A DNA stretch of 64,000 nt, taken from contig JANJVG010000004.1 of the NCBI GenBank assembly GCA_024710165.1, positions 1 through 64,000 of the forward strand, read 5' to 3'. The DNA is from Burkholderiaceae bacterium (lineage in GTDB: Bacteria > Pseudomonadota > Gammaproteobacteria > Burkholderiales > Burkholderiaceae_C). The notes under the pieces are model-generated. The model did not search any database. It was not told the origin of the DNA and saw only the letters and a list, made by a program, of their open reading frames with translations. Shown here in pieces: positions 15,591 through 22,120 of the stretch; position 1 is the first letter of the stretch, and every line of letters begins with the position of its first letter. Made by a program: the position numbers and the translations under genes.

Positions 15591-15941
15591 TCATCCGGCA
15601 CTTCGACGGAGTGGCCTATCTCCCGCAGGACGATGTGCTCTGCACAGCGCTATTTGCAGCGTCTCACCAGTTGCCTCGCGGTCAACAAGTGTTGCAGTCC
15701 AAACTCCGTCCGCGCACACGAGAGACATGCGCTTTCCGGCAAACTGCCCCAGCTTCGGAATCCATTTCGGGTCGTCGTGGAACACAGGGACACTCCGGCT
15801 ATACCCGTGTGTGACGATGCTTGTGCGGGGCCAGAACCAGCCAGCTTGGCGGGGCGCCACCGCTGGCGAATACACGCCGTTGACTGCAACACCTACTGCG
15901 TAATCAAGGGCGCGGCCCGTGAGGGTATGGGTTTTGGTCAT
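15591..15941 (-). CDS. DUF2591 (NinX)-like phage protein, apparently frameshifted near its end
   Basis: The N-terminus MTKTHTLTGRALDYAVGVAVNG is the DUF2591/NinX pattern (LTGxxLDxxVAxxxG). In this frame the protein ends LCRAHRPAGDRPLRRSAG, unlike the family. One base out of frame, the DNA reads HIVLREIGHSVEVPDEYQELA to a TGA at 15572-15574, which matches the expected family C-terminus (ReiGxxVxVPxE). A one-base indel near 15640 is therefore likely, either a real mutation or a sequencing error. The intact gene would be 15572-15941. Confidence 0.65.
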   Translation of the reverse strand: MTKTHTLTGRALDYAVGVAVNGVYSPAVAPRQAGWFWPRTSIVTHGYSRSVPVFHDDPKWIPKLGQFAGKRMSLVCADGVWTATLVDREATGETLQIALCRAHRPAGDRPLRRSAG

Positions 15942-15950
15942 GCGGGCACC

Positions 15951-16508
15951 TCAAATCGCCATCACATGCACCCCATCGGGCAGATGGTCGATGCGGCCAA
16001 AAATTTCGCGGATGCGCTTTTCTGTGGCGCGGTGGCAGCGCACCATGGTGCGGGCTGGCAGGCATTCCAGCGCGGTCTGGTAGTCCTCCAGCACGGCGCG
16101 CACGGCCTGCAGGCCGGGGCCGTCCAGGCGCATGGGCTTGCCATCAAACGCACGCTCGCCCGCCTTTGCCATGGCGGTGATGGCGTCGAGCAGCAGGCCG
16201 CTGGTGTCGGCAATCTCCACGGGCTGGCCGTCGCAGCCGCGCCAGTGGCTGGCGATGGTCTTGCCTGTGGTGGCGTCTTTCACCGGTGCTTCGCCGCAGA
16301 GCACTAGCGTTTCGAGCAGGTTGACTGCATCGCTGATGACGCGCCAGGCTTCATTGCCGGGCCGGGGGGCGTGCATCATTTCGTTCAGCGCGTCGGCCAT
16401 GCGCGTGAGCTGGTGGCGACGGGTGTGCGCGGGCATGGGGGCGCTGTCGCTGGCGAAGAGTTCGTGCACCAGGCTGTAGTGGGTTTTGGGTTGGCGTTTG
16501 CGGGTCAT
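15951..16508 (-). CDS. Phage hypothetical protein (185 aa)
   Basis: Starts MTRKRQPKTHYSLVHELFASD. Mostly helical, with a conserved-looking middle (LNEMMHAPRPGNEAWRVISDAVNLLETLV) and an IREIFGRIDHLPDGVHVM end. Similar proteins are common in the early operons of Comamonadaceae and Burkholderia prophages, but no function is known. Overlaps its upstream neighbour by ATGA. Confidence 0.72.
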   Translation of the reverse strand: MTRKRQPKTHYSLVHELFASDSAPMPAHTRRHQLTRMADALNEMMHAPRPGNEAWRVISDAVNLLETLVLCGEAPVKDATTGKTIASHWRGCDGQPVEIADTSGLLLDAITAMAKAGERAFDGKPMRLDGPGLQAVRAVLEDYQTALECLPARTMVRCHRATEKRIREIFGRIDHLPDGVHVMAI

Positions 16509-16981
16509 GCCACCCCCTCCACCCGACCATCCCGATACACCCGCTGGTTAAACCAGCGGCTGGGCAGGGCAAAGGCATCCATTGCGCCGGGGCGGGCGCC
16601 GAAGGGGCGCAGCTCGGGGCAGGTGTACGGCGCGCCGCGCATCACGCTGTTGCAGATGATGGCCCGGGCCGTGGCGCCCATGGCCGGGATGGGTGCGGGG
16701 CCGTAGGGGGTGGCGGTGGCCATGATGTCTTGCAGGCCCGCGCCGGGCTTGGGGCGGGCGGTGCGGTGGATGTGGGCCGACTCGGGGTTGGCCTTGCGCG
16801 CGCGGTTGTCTTCTTTGCGCAGTCGGATGCGGTTGGCCCGGCCCGAGAGGCTGAGCACGGGGCGGCCAATGAGGTCAGCCAGGGCTTGGTCGGGCATCAG
16901 GCCGAAGTGCTGACGCAGCAGGGCGTCTTCTTCGGGGCGCCAGGCGTTGCGGTTGGGGTTGTTGTTGAAGGTCATGGTCAT
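16505..16981 (-). CDS. SANT/Myb-like DNA-binding phage protein (158 aa)
   Basis: Residues 12-55 (AWRPEEDALLRQHFGLMPDQALADLIGRPVLSLSGRANRIRL) fit a SANT/Myb-like helix-turn-helix, as in small phage DNA-binding proteins. The rest is Pro/Ala-rich with two cysteines and a basic end. Coupled by ATGA to the HD-domain gene upstream. May regulate early transcription; inferred only from the fold. Confidence 0.68.
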   Translation of the reverse strand: MTMTFNNNPNRNAWRPEEDALLRQHFGLMPDQALADLIGRPVLSLSGRANRIRLRKEDNRARKANPESAHIHRTARPKPGAGLQDIMATATPYGPAPIPAMGATARAIICNSVMRGAPYTCPELRPFGARPGAMDAFALPSRWFNQRVYRDGRVEGVA

Positions 16982-17622
16982 GCGGCAGTGGTTGCGGTGG
17001 GTGGGATGGCGGCTGCGGCCTGCAGGCGGGCGCGGTCGAGCTGCTCAAAGCGCTGGATGAAGTCGTCACGCCAGTGGTGCCACTGGCAGGCCGTGCGCTC
17101 GGGGGTGTTCAGCCGCAGCTTGGCGGTGGGTACTTCGGCGCCGGGGGCGTCGAGCACGGGCCAGGGCATGCAGGCTTCGTGCGCAAAGGGCAGTAGGTCG
17201 CGCCGCTCGGTGGCCAGGGCCACGAGGTCGGCTCGCTTGATAGCGGCGCGGTGGGCGGTGTGCGCGGCGCGGATCTGGAATGCCTCGCGCACCAGCAGGG
17301 CCTGGGTGTTCTCGAAGGCCATCCATGCCATGCCCAGCACCTGTTTGACGGGCGTGGCGGCGTCGCCGCAATAGGCCTCGTGTGCGTCGTGCAGCAGGGC
17401 GGCCATTTGGGCGTGGCAGTCCAGGCCGTCGGCCTGCACCAGGTCGCACACCAGCAGGCTGTGCTCTGCCACGCTGTAGGGGCGGGCGGCGTGGCCGGTG
17501 TAGCGGTTGATCTGCGCCAGGGCGTGGGCGATTTCTTCAATCTGCGGGGTGTTGCCGGGGCGCAGGGCAGAGCACGCGCCCAGGTGGTGCTCGCGGCCGG
17601 TGGCGGTGAGGAGCCAGGTCAT
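16978..17622 (-). CDS. HD-domain phosphohydrolase (YfbR-like)
   Basis: Predicted 214 aa. The metal site is complete: YSVAEHSLLVC, then ALLHDAHEAYCGD, i.e. the H...HD...E...D arrangement of YfbR-type 5'-deoxynucleotidases. Many phages carry such enzymes to alter nucleotide pools. The C-terminal region (CQWHHWRDDFIQRFEQLDRARL) is helical. It overlaps the DUF6378-like gene by ATGA. Substrate unknown; a dNMP or modified nucleotide is likely by family. Confidence 0.8.
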   Translation of the reverse strand: MTWLLTATGREHHLGACSALRPGNTPQIEEIAHALAQINRYTGHAARPYSVAEHSLLVCDLVQADGLDCHAQMAALLHDAHEAYCGDAATPVKQVLGMAWMAFENTQALLVREAFQIRAAHTAHRAAIKRADLVALATERRDLLPFAHEACMPWPVLDAPGAEVPTAKLRLNTPERTACQWHHWRDDFIQRFEQLDRARLQAAAAIPPTATTAA

Positions 17623-18002
17623 GCCTTGCCCGCCCCGCCTGCTGCGGCCTCGGCGCCCAGGGCGGCATAGGCTGCGCCGTCGAGGTAGTCGTCTGGGTTG
17701 TACCGGCCATTGCGCGCGGTGTTGGCTGCGCGCACCAGCTTCAAGGTCTGCATAAAGGCCCAGCCCTGGCGCTCGCTCAGGGCCGTGCCCTCGATGGCGT
17801 TGAACGCGGCCACGGTGGCGGCCATGCTGCGCTCTTGCGCCTGGCCATCCTGGCTGGTGTCGCGCTCCTGCCCGCGCTGCAGGATGGTGGTGGCGGCGCT
17901 TTGGAGCATTCGCACCGGGTAGGGGTGGCTGATGCTGGCGGGCGGCTCGGCTGCGGGCGCCGGGCGGGCGATGGCGGGGCGGATGGGGCGGGGTTTGGTC
18001 AT
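17619..18002 (-). CDS. DUF6378-like phage protein (127 aa)
   Basis: Starts MTKPRPIRPAIARPAPAAEPP; the N-terminal third is a Pro/Ala linker. Residues 40-120 (RGQERDTSQDGQAQERSMAATVAAFNAIEG...LKLVRAANTARNGRYNPDDYLDGAAYAALGAE) match the DUF6378 pattern, which is common in phages and ends DxxGYAALGxE. A longer frame to 18320 exists but its N-terminal extension is a Pro/Arg-rich shadow of the upstream gene. Function unknown. Confidence 0.78.
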   Translation of the reverse strand: MTKPRPIRPAIARPAPAAEPPASISHPYPVRMLQSAATTILQRGQERDTSQDGQAQERSMAATVAAFNAIEGTALSERQGWAFMQTLKLVRAANTARNGRYNPDDYLDGAAYAALGAEAAAGGAGKA

Positions 18003-18388
18003 GTCGGGCTGGTGGTGGGTGAATGGGTCATGCGGCCACGCTGGCCGGTTGCTCTTGGGTTGATAGCTGCTGGCGCACGGCTGGCGTGCCTTTGGGTTCG
18101 ATTTGTATGCAAACCACCCGGGCGCGAATTTCGGGCACGTTGGCCTGGCCCAGGTGCGAGCGGGCTGCGCTCCAGCTGCACGCGCAGCACGGCGCCGGGC
18201 TCCGGCAGGTGCTGGTGCTGCGCATGCCAGGCGCGGGCCGCGTCGCCCACCCAGCGCACGCGCCAGGCCTCGGTCTCGTGCGTGCCCTGGCGGTCGAGCA
18301 GCAGCAGGGTCAGGCGCCACGCGCCATCGGGCGCCGTGTCGACCACGGGCCGCGTGCGGCTGAGGTACAGGGTGCCGGTGTGGTGCAT
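17999..18388 (-). CDS. Phage hypothetical protein, possibly frameshifted (129 aa)
   Basis: Starts MHHTGTLYLSRTRPVVDTAPDGAWRLTLLLLDRQG, a beta-rich fold. After VLRVQLER the sequence turns into Arg/Pro/Ser-rich text. In another phase the DNA reads HLGQANVPEIRARVVCIQIEPKGTP and stops at 18028-18030, which looks like the natural continuation of a beta-barrel domain. A one-base indel near 18165 is suspected. The downstream half overlaps a half copy of the dispersed repeat (18055-18077). Confidence 0.55.
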   Translation of the reverse strand: MHHTGTLYLSRTRPVVDTAPDGAWRLTLLLLDRQGTHETEAWRVRWVGDAARAWHAQHQHLPEPGAVLRVQLERSPLAPGPGQRARNSRPGGLHTNRTQRHASRAPAAINPRATGQRGRMTHSPTTSPT

Positions 18389-18410
18389 GGTGCTATTTGT
18401 TTTGTAGCTA

Positions 18411-18436
18411 CTAGCGCTTGCCCATCAAGCGCTAAG
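18411..18436. repeat. Dispersed hairpin repeat, copy inside the prophage
   Basis: A perfect 9-bp stem TAGCGCTTG (18412-18420) and CAAGCGCTA (18426-18434) with loop CCCAT, preceded by TGCTATTTGTTTTGTAGCTAC. This is the cleanest copy in the window and shows that the element also invades phage DNA. The small membrane-protein gene on the minus strand terminates inside it. Confidence 0.8.
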
Positions 18437-18700
18437 GGCCGTTTTGACCAAACAAACTACCCCGGCCACGCACACCAGCAGCACCAGGGCGATGGCAGCC
18501 AGTTCGGCGCGGGTGGGTGGGGCGTCTGCCAGGTGGTGGCCCCGCGCGCCCAAGGGCTCGGGCACCTCGCAGGCGGTGGGGCAGGGGCAGGGCGCGCGGC
18601 CCTGCTGGCATTGGTCGGCGCTGCACATGCGGTGCGAGCGGCGCGGCGCTGGGGTGCAGCCGTTGCAGGGCTGGGCGCGGTGGGTGGTGGTGCTGGTCAT
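18425..18700 (-). CDS. Cysteine-rich protein with C-terminal membrane helix (91 aa)
   Basis: Starts MTSTTTHRAQPCNGCTPAPRRS; seven cysteines occur in the first 45 residues. A single hydrophobic helix (AAIALVLLVCVAGVVCLVKT) lies at the end. ATG 18700 overlaps the stop of the upstream small gene. The last residues L-S-A and the stop codon are encoded by the dispersed repeat, so the original C-terminus may have been replaced. Function unknown. Confidence 0.6.
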   Translation of the reverse strand: MTSTTTHRAQPCNGCTPAPRRSHRMCSADQCQQGRAPCPCPTACEVPEPLGARGHHLADAPPTRAELAAIALVLLVCVAGVVCLVKTALSA

Positions 18701-18843
18701 TTCAGCCACCCGGCCAGCACGGCCAGCGCCACGCCGTTGATCAAGCCCACGGCCATGCCGCTGTACCAGCCTGCGGCCCATTCGCGCTGGGCGGCTTGTT
18801 CCACCACGGGCAGGGTGGTGGGCTTCATGGGGCGGGTGGTCAT
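18697..18843 (-). CDS. Small membrane protein (48 aa)
   Basis: Encodes MTTRPMKPTTLPVVEQAAQR followed by a hydrophobic helix (MAVGLINGVALAVLAGWL). Start and stop both overlap neighbours by ATGA. One transmembrane helix with N-in orientation is likely. Too small to assign; phage early operons often contain such proteins. Confidence 0.6.
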   Translation of the reverse strand: MTTRPMKPTTLPVVEQAAQREWAAGWYSGMAVGLINGVALAVLAGWLK

Positions 18844-19001
18844 GCGGCGCCCCCTGTCAGCCGCAGGGGCTTGGCCGTGATGGTTTGCGCGCCGTGCAGG
18901 GCAATGGCGTCGGCAATGGCCTGGCAGGGGCCGGTGGCCAGGGCGATGTATTGCAGGCCGGCGCAGGTGATGCGGTAGGGGCGCAGGGTGGGGGGGGTCA
19001 T
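18840..19001 (-). CDS. Small phage protein (53 aa)
   Basis: Starts MTPPTLRPYRITCAGLQYIALA; short beta strands followed by a helix (CQAIADAIALHG). ATGA overlaps with both neighbours support it. The longer frame to 19163 is an arginine-rich shadow. Function unknown. Confidence 0.6.
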   Translation of the reverse strand: MTPPTLRPYRITCAGLQYIALATGPCQAIADAIALHGAQTITAKPLRLTGGAA

Positions 19002-19333
19002 GCTGCCTCCTGGGCCAGCACGGCGGCGGGCAGGGTTTCGATGTCGTGCGCGGCGTCGAGCAGGCAGGCGGCCAGCTCGCGCAGCTCGGCGAGGTTGAGG
19101 CGGGCGGTGATTGATGCGTTGGTGTAGGTGCCGAGACTGATGGTTACTTCGGCGAGGTCGCATTCGCCATCGCGGTACACCACCAGCGAGGCGCCCATTG
19201 CGCAGGCTTCGCGGTCGGCAGGCCGCAGGTTGTAGTCACACGGGAACTTTCCCGGGCCGAACCGGCGTTGGGTGGTGTGGCCCTCCGTGGTCGGCACGAT
19301 GGCCGGGCGGGGGGTGTGGGTGAAGGTGCTCAT
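18998..19333 (-). CDS. Phage hypothetical protein (111 aa)
   Basis: Starts MSTFTHTPRPAIVPTTEGHTTQ; contains CDYNLRPADREACAMGASLVVYRDGECDLAEVTISLGTYTNAS and a helical end (LNLAELRELAACLLDAAHDIETL). The start at 19333 is set by ATGA overlap with the KilA-N gene. The middle resembles small beta-sandwich phage proteins. Function unknown. Confidence 0.65.
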   Translation of the reverse strand: MSTFTHTPRPAIVPTTEGHTTQRRFGPGKFPCDYNLRPADREACAMGASLVVYRDGECDLAEVTISLGTYTNASITARLNLAELRELAACLLDAAHDIETLPAAVLAQEAA

Positions 19334-20052
19334 GCCGCCACCTGCATCAGCTTCGCCACGGACCATGCCGCGTGGTCGCACGAATCGGCACAGGCTTTGT
19401 TGCCGCGCTGGTTCTTCACCTCAATGCGGCGCTGGGCCACCAGCTCGCTCATGGCGGTCATGGTGAGCTGCTCCACGCTCATCACATCGCGCAGGTTGGT
19501 GCTCTTGCGCAGGCCGCGCTGGGCGCACACCTCGCTCTTTTTGCCGCCCAGGATGTTTTTGTAGATGGCGTTGGTGCAGTCGGCAAAGCCCTTGCCCGCC
19601 ACGCCATGGGCGGCCAGCGTGCTGGTGAGCTGGTTGCGCGCCACGGTGCTCTGCACCCGCTTTGCAAGCCACACGGCATCGGCGGGCTTGGCCTTGTCGG
19701 CAATCTCGGCGGCCAGGGTTACGTCGCCGGTCTTGAAGCGGGCATAAACCTCGTTGACCTGCATGTGCAGCTCGGGGCTGAGGTACTTGGCGTAGGCCAG
19801 GGCGATCTGCCAGTGGGCAAAGGTGCCGCCGCCTTTGCCCTTGGTGGCTTTGTAAATGCCCGTTTTGCGGGTATTCAACTGGTCAGCCACAAAGTCGATG
19901 AACTGAGCGCCTGCCTCGCGCGCCCAGTCACCGGGTTTGCGCTTTCCTTCTGCCCATCCTGCACTCAGTGCGGCCTGGTGCAGGTCCGTCAGGCTGACCA
20001 GGCCTTCATCGTTGGTCTTGAGCGGCTGGCCGCCCAGGGGGATTGCTTGCAT
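19330..20052 (-). CDS. KilA-N domain phage protein, first gene of the leftward operon
   Basis: Predicted 240 aa. The N-terminal 110 residues match the KilA-N fold (NDEGLVSLTDLHQAA..., GTFAHWQIALAYAKYLSPELHMQVNEVY). The C-terminal part contains a probable second DNA-binding region (VARNQLTSTLAAHGVAGKGFADCTNAIYKNILGGKKSE). ATG 20052 has GGAG at 5-base spacing. Transcription should start at the PL promoter 40 bases upstream under repressor control. KilA-N proteins of phages bind DNA; some are toxic to the host when derepressed. Its exact role is unknown. Confidence 0.85.
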   Translation of the reverse strand: MQAIPLGGQPLKTNDEGLVSLTDLHQAALSAGWAEGKRKPGDWAREAGAQFIDFVADQLNTRKTGIYKATKGKGGGTFAHWQIALAYAKYLSPELHMQVNEVYARFKTGDVTLAAEIADKAKPADAVWLAKRVQSTVARNQLTSTLAAHGVAGKGFADCTNAIYKNILGGKKSEVCAQRGLRKSTNLRDVMSVEQLTMTAMSELVAQRRIEVKNQRGNKACADSCDHAAWSVAKLMQVAA

Positions 20053-20090
20053 CTCGACTCCATGCGCCCGTTGGGGTGGGCGATGAGTCA

Positions 20091-20130
20091 ATAGTAGTCG
20101 GACTATTTGAAATAGTCAACAGTCGGACTA
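20091..20130 (-). promoter_or_regulatory. PL-like promoter with two operators
   Basis: On the minus strand TTGACT (20119-20114) and TACTAT (20096-20091) are 17 bases apart, reading toward the KilA-N gene. The palindrome TAGTCGGACTA (20095-20105) overlaps the -10 box by two bases. A second site, AGTCGGACTA (20121-20130), flanks the -35 box. The same palindrome and geometry recur at 24343-24353 before the Cro-like gene. Confidence 0.75.
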
Positions 20131-20256
20131 TTTATTTAATTAGTCGTTGGAACTGATTGTTTTGGCTGTAACAGTGTGTGGCGGCTAGACTGTCGCCATT
20201 CCGTGACCAACCTCTTGTTTGCCATGCGCTACAGCCCTGTTTGCCGAAAGCCCGCC

Positions 20257-20820
20257 ATGCAACGCCAGCGTGGCGTGTCCGTCCTCGCCATCATTGCCGT
20301 GGTGGCGGTCATCGTGGTGGGGTTGGTGGTCTACAAAGAGCGCAGCCGCGCTGCGGCCAAGGCCGAGCAGCAGCGCATAGAGCTGGTGCAGCGGCAAGAG
20401 GCCGAGCGGGCCGCCGCCGCAGCGCAGCGCGAGCGCGAGGCGCTGCAAGAGCAGGCAAAAAAGGCTGAGCAGGAAAAGAGCGACCTGCTGGCTCAGGCCC
20501 TCAAGCAGTTTGACGATGTGGTGGTGCGCTTCAACGATGCGAGCCGCGTGGCGGGCGGCACGGGGCGCATAGCACTGGCGCAGCCTGTGGCCACTATGCA
20601 GGCGCTACACCGAGAGGCAGCGCAACTGGCGGCGCCGCCTTGCCTTGCCACTGGCCGCGATGACCTGGCAGACGCCATGAAGGAAACCGTGGAGGCCTAC
20701 CTGGTGTTCATGCAAAACCGCGACAAGTTGGGCGATATTCTGGCTTCTGCCCACTTTGACAGGGCCACCAAGAGCATGGAGCGCTACCGCTCTGCGCGCT
20801 CTGCGTGCCCGGCGCCGTAA
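20257..20820 (+). CDS. Membrane-anchored coiled-coil protein (187 aa)
   Basis: Starts MQRQRGVSVLAIIAVVAVIVVGLVVYKERS: a short basic tail, one membrane helix, then a long coiled coil (about residues 30-90, rich in A/E/Q/R), then a compact helical domain with two cysteines. In-frame upstream ATGs at 20176 and 20224 are less likely because they place 11-27 residues before the membrane anchor. It is the only rightward gene in the lysogeny region and ends back to back with the SecB-like gene. It may be a lysogenic-conversion surface protein; inference. Confidence 0.65.
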   Translation: MQRQRGVSVLAIIAVVAVIVVGLVVYKERSRAAAKAEQQRIELVQRQEAERAAAAAQREREALQEQAKKAEQEKSDLLAQALKQFDDVVVRFNDASRVAGGTGRIALAQPVATMQALHREAAQLAAPPCLATGRDDLADAMKETVEAYLVFMQNRDKLGDILASAHFDRATKSMERYRSARSACPAP

Positions 20821-21243
20821 TCAAGGTGCGGTGGGGTTGCGGGGGCGCAGCACAGACAGGCCCAGCATCAAGGGCCCGTAGGGCTGGCGCCCGGTGATCC
20901 AGGCCACGGTTTCGCGGATGGCGCCAAACAGAACGCTGTGGGCTGTGATGGTGATGCCGCGCAGGGCTTCTTGCTTGTTCAGCGTGCTGTCTGCGTGCAG
21001 CAATGCCATGCACTCAATGTTGATCTGGTAGGGGTGGGCTTTGTCCCCATCGGGGTTGACCACGGTGGTCATCACCGCCTGGTAGCGCCCTTCGTCGCCT
21101 TTGATTTCTTCCACATGCAGTGCGTTTTCGGGCTCTGCGGTTTCGGCGTCTTCCTGGTACACATGGCCGGGTATGGCGGCAACGTGCACCTTGAGAAACA
21201 GCACCTGCTCAAGTGCAATAGGGTGGGGGGTGTCTTGCGTCAT
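20821..21243 (-). CDS. SecB-like chaperone of a toxin-antitoxin-chaperone (TAC) cassette
   Basis: Predicted 140 aa. The central strands (YQAVMTTVVNPDGDKAHPYQINIECMALLHA) and the end (HSVLFGAIRETVAWITGRQPYGPLMLGLSVLRP) follow the SecB pattern of antiparallel strands and a helix with (L/F)xxxRExVxxxTxRGxxxPLxL. It is the third gene after a HigB-like toxin and an XRE antitoxin and overlaps the antitoxin stop by ATGA. In known TAC systems such a chaperone protects the antitoxin from degradation. General protein export is less likely given the context. Confidence 0.72.
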   Translation of the reverse strand: MTQDTPHPIALEQVLFLKVHVAAIPGHVYQEDAETAEPENALHVEEIKGDEGRYQAVMTTVVNPDGDKAHPYQINIECMALLHADSTLNKQEALRGITITAHSVLFGAIRETVAWITGRQPYGPLMLGLSVLRPRNPTAP

Positions 21244-21656
21244 GCCGCCAGCTTTTCGTGTGCTGCCCAGTGCCTGCCGTTGGCGGCAAATTCCACATTG
21301 ATCACTGTTTCACTGGCACCCGTAGGGCGTGGTTTGTGGCCGCGATGGAGGTCGCGGATGTCCCATGCGGCCGGCGGTGCGCTGGCATCGGCGATGTGCA
21401 GCTCAAGCCGCCCGCCGGTGGCGCGCGCCAGCTTGACCATGGTCTCGATGGTCAGGTTTGCATCGCCCCGGAACACCTTGGTTACGTAGGGCTGGCTGGT
21501 GCCAATCTTGGTGGCAACGTCCTTGTAGCTCAGGTTGTTGGAGCGCCGGAGGTTTTCGAGCGCAATCGAAAAATCGAGCTTGGCTTTTTCGACCCAGTAG
21601 CTGTCTGTCAGCTTGGCGCTTTCAAGCAGCTTCTTGATGGAATCAATCATCTTCAT
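21240..21656 (-). CDS. XRE-family antitoxin (HigA-like) of the TAC cassette
   Basis: Predicted 138 aa. The helix-turn-helix is at about residues 37-75 (NLSYKDVATKIGTSQPYVTKVFRGDANLTIETMVKLARATG). The 50-residue extension after it (ending ETVINVEFAANGRHWAAHEKLAA) could be the chaperone-addiction segment that TAC antitoxins carry. The start overlaps the toxin end by 14 bases. It likely binds and silences the toxin and represses the operon at the palindrome 22061-22076. Confidence 0.78.
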   Translation of the reverse strand: MKMIDSIKKLLESAKLTDSYWVEKAKLDFSIALENLRRSNNLSYKDVATKIGTSQPYVTKVFRGDANLTIETMVKLARATGGRLELHIADASAPPAAWDIRDLHRGHKPRPTGASETVINVEFAANGRHWAAHEKLAA

Positions 21657-22056
21657 TTTTTTTGACCTTTAAGGTACCCGATTGCAGCGCTGCAAAGTAT
21701 GCGCTCTTGATGCTTGCCGACAGGCTGACCATGCCCTTGTCGGCCTTTTGCCCCTTCTTCATCACCCCGGCAGTGCACACCGCGATCTGGCGACCCTGGC
21801 CTTTGAAGAAGAAGAGGCGCAAGTCGCCTTTGACAAATTCATAAATCTGTTCGCTCTTGTTGGCCTCGTGCGTCCATTTGGCGGGCACGCCTTGAAACCC
21901 GAGCTCTGCCACCCTCATGAGCATTTCCAGCAAACCCTGCCGAGAGGCCGCCGTGGAGGCTTCACCGTCCAGCAAAAACTCCAGTGCAGGGCAGGTGTCG
22001 CCATCCATTGCAGCCACCACTTGAAACTTGTCGTCAAAAAGCTCTTGAAGGTCCAA
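21643..22056 (-). CDS. HigB/Gp49-like toxin of the TAC cassette
   Basis: Predicted 137 aa, starting MDLQELFDDKFQVVAAMDGDTCPALEFLLDG. The pattern CPALEFL...LLEMLMRVAELG...HEANKSEQIYEFVKGDLRLFFFKGQGRQIAVCTAGVMKKGQKA is that of phage-derived Gp49-like/HigB (RelE superfamily) mRNA interferases: a helical front, then the strands RLFFFKG and IAVCTAGVMKK with basic residues. The toxin-first gene order fits higBA. It presumably cleaves mRNA at the ribosome when the antitoxin is lost. Confidence 0.75.
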   Translation of the reverse strand: MDLQELFDDKFQVVAAMDGDTCPALEFLLDGEASTAASRQGLLEMLMRVAELGFQGVPAKWTHEANKSEQIYEFVKGDLRLFFFKGQGRQIAVCTAGVMKKGQKADKGMVSLSASIKSAYFAALQSGTLKVKKNEDD

Positions 22057-22060
22057 GACT

Positions 22061-22076
22061 TTAACCTATAGGTTAA
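22061..22076. promoter_or_regulatory. 16-bp perfect palindrome before the TAC operon
   Basis: TTAACCTATAGGTTAA is its own reverse complement and ends 5 bases before the toxin start codon. A TTGACG box (22085-22080, minus strand) lies just upstream. The site is the natural candidate for autorepression by the HigA-like antitoxin. The exact promoter is unclear because a -10 spaced from TTGACG would fall almost on the start codon. Confidence 0.6.
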
Positions 22077-22120
22077 TTCCGTCAATCGTAGGGGTATACA
22101 GGTGCTGGCTAGGTGGCGGG

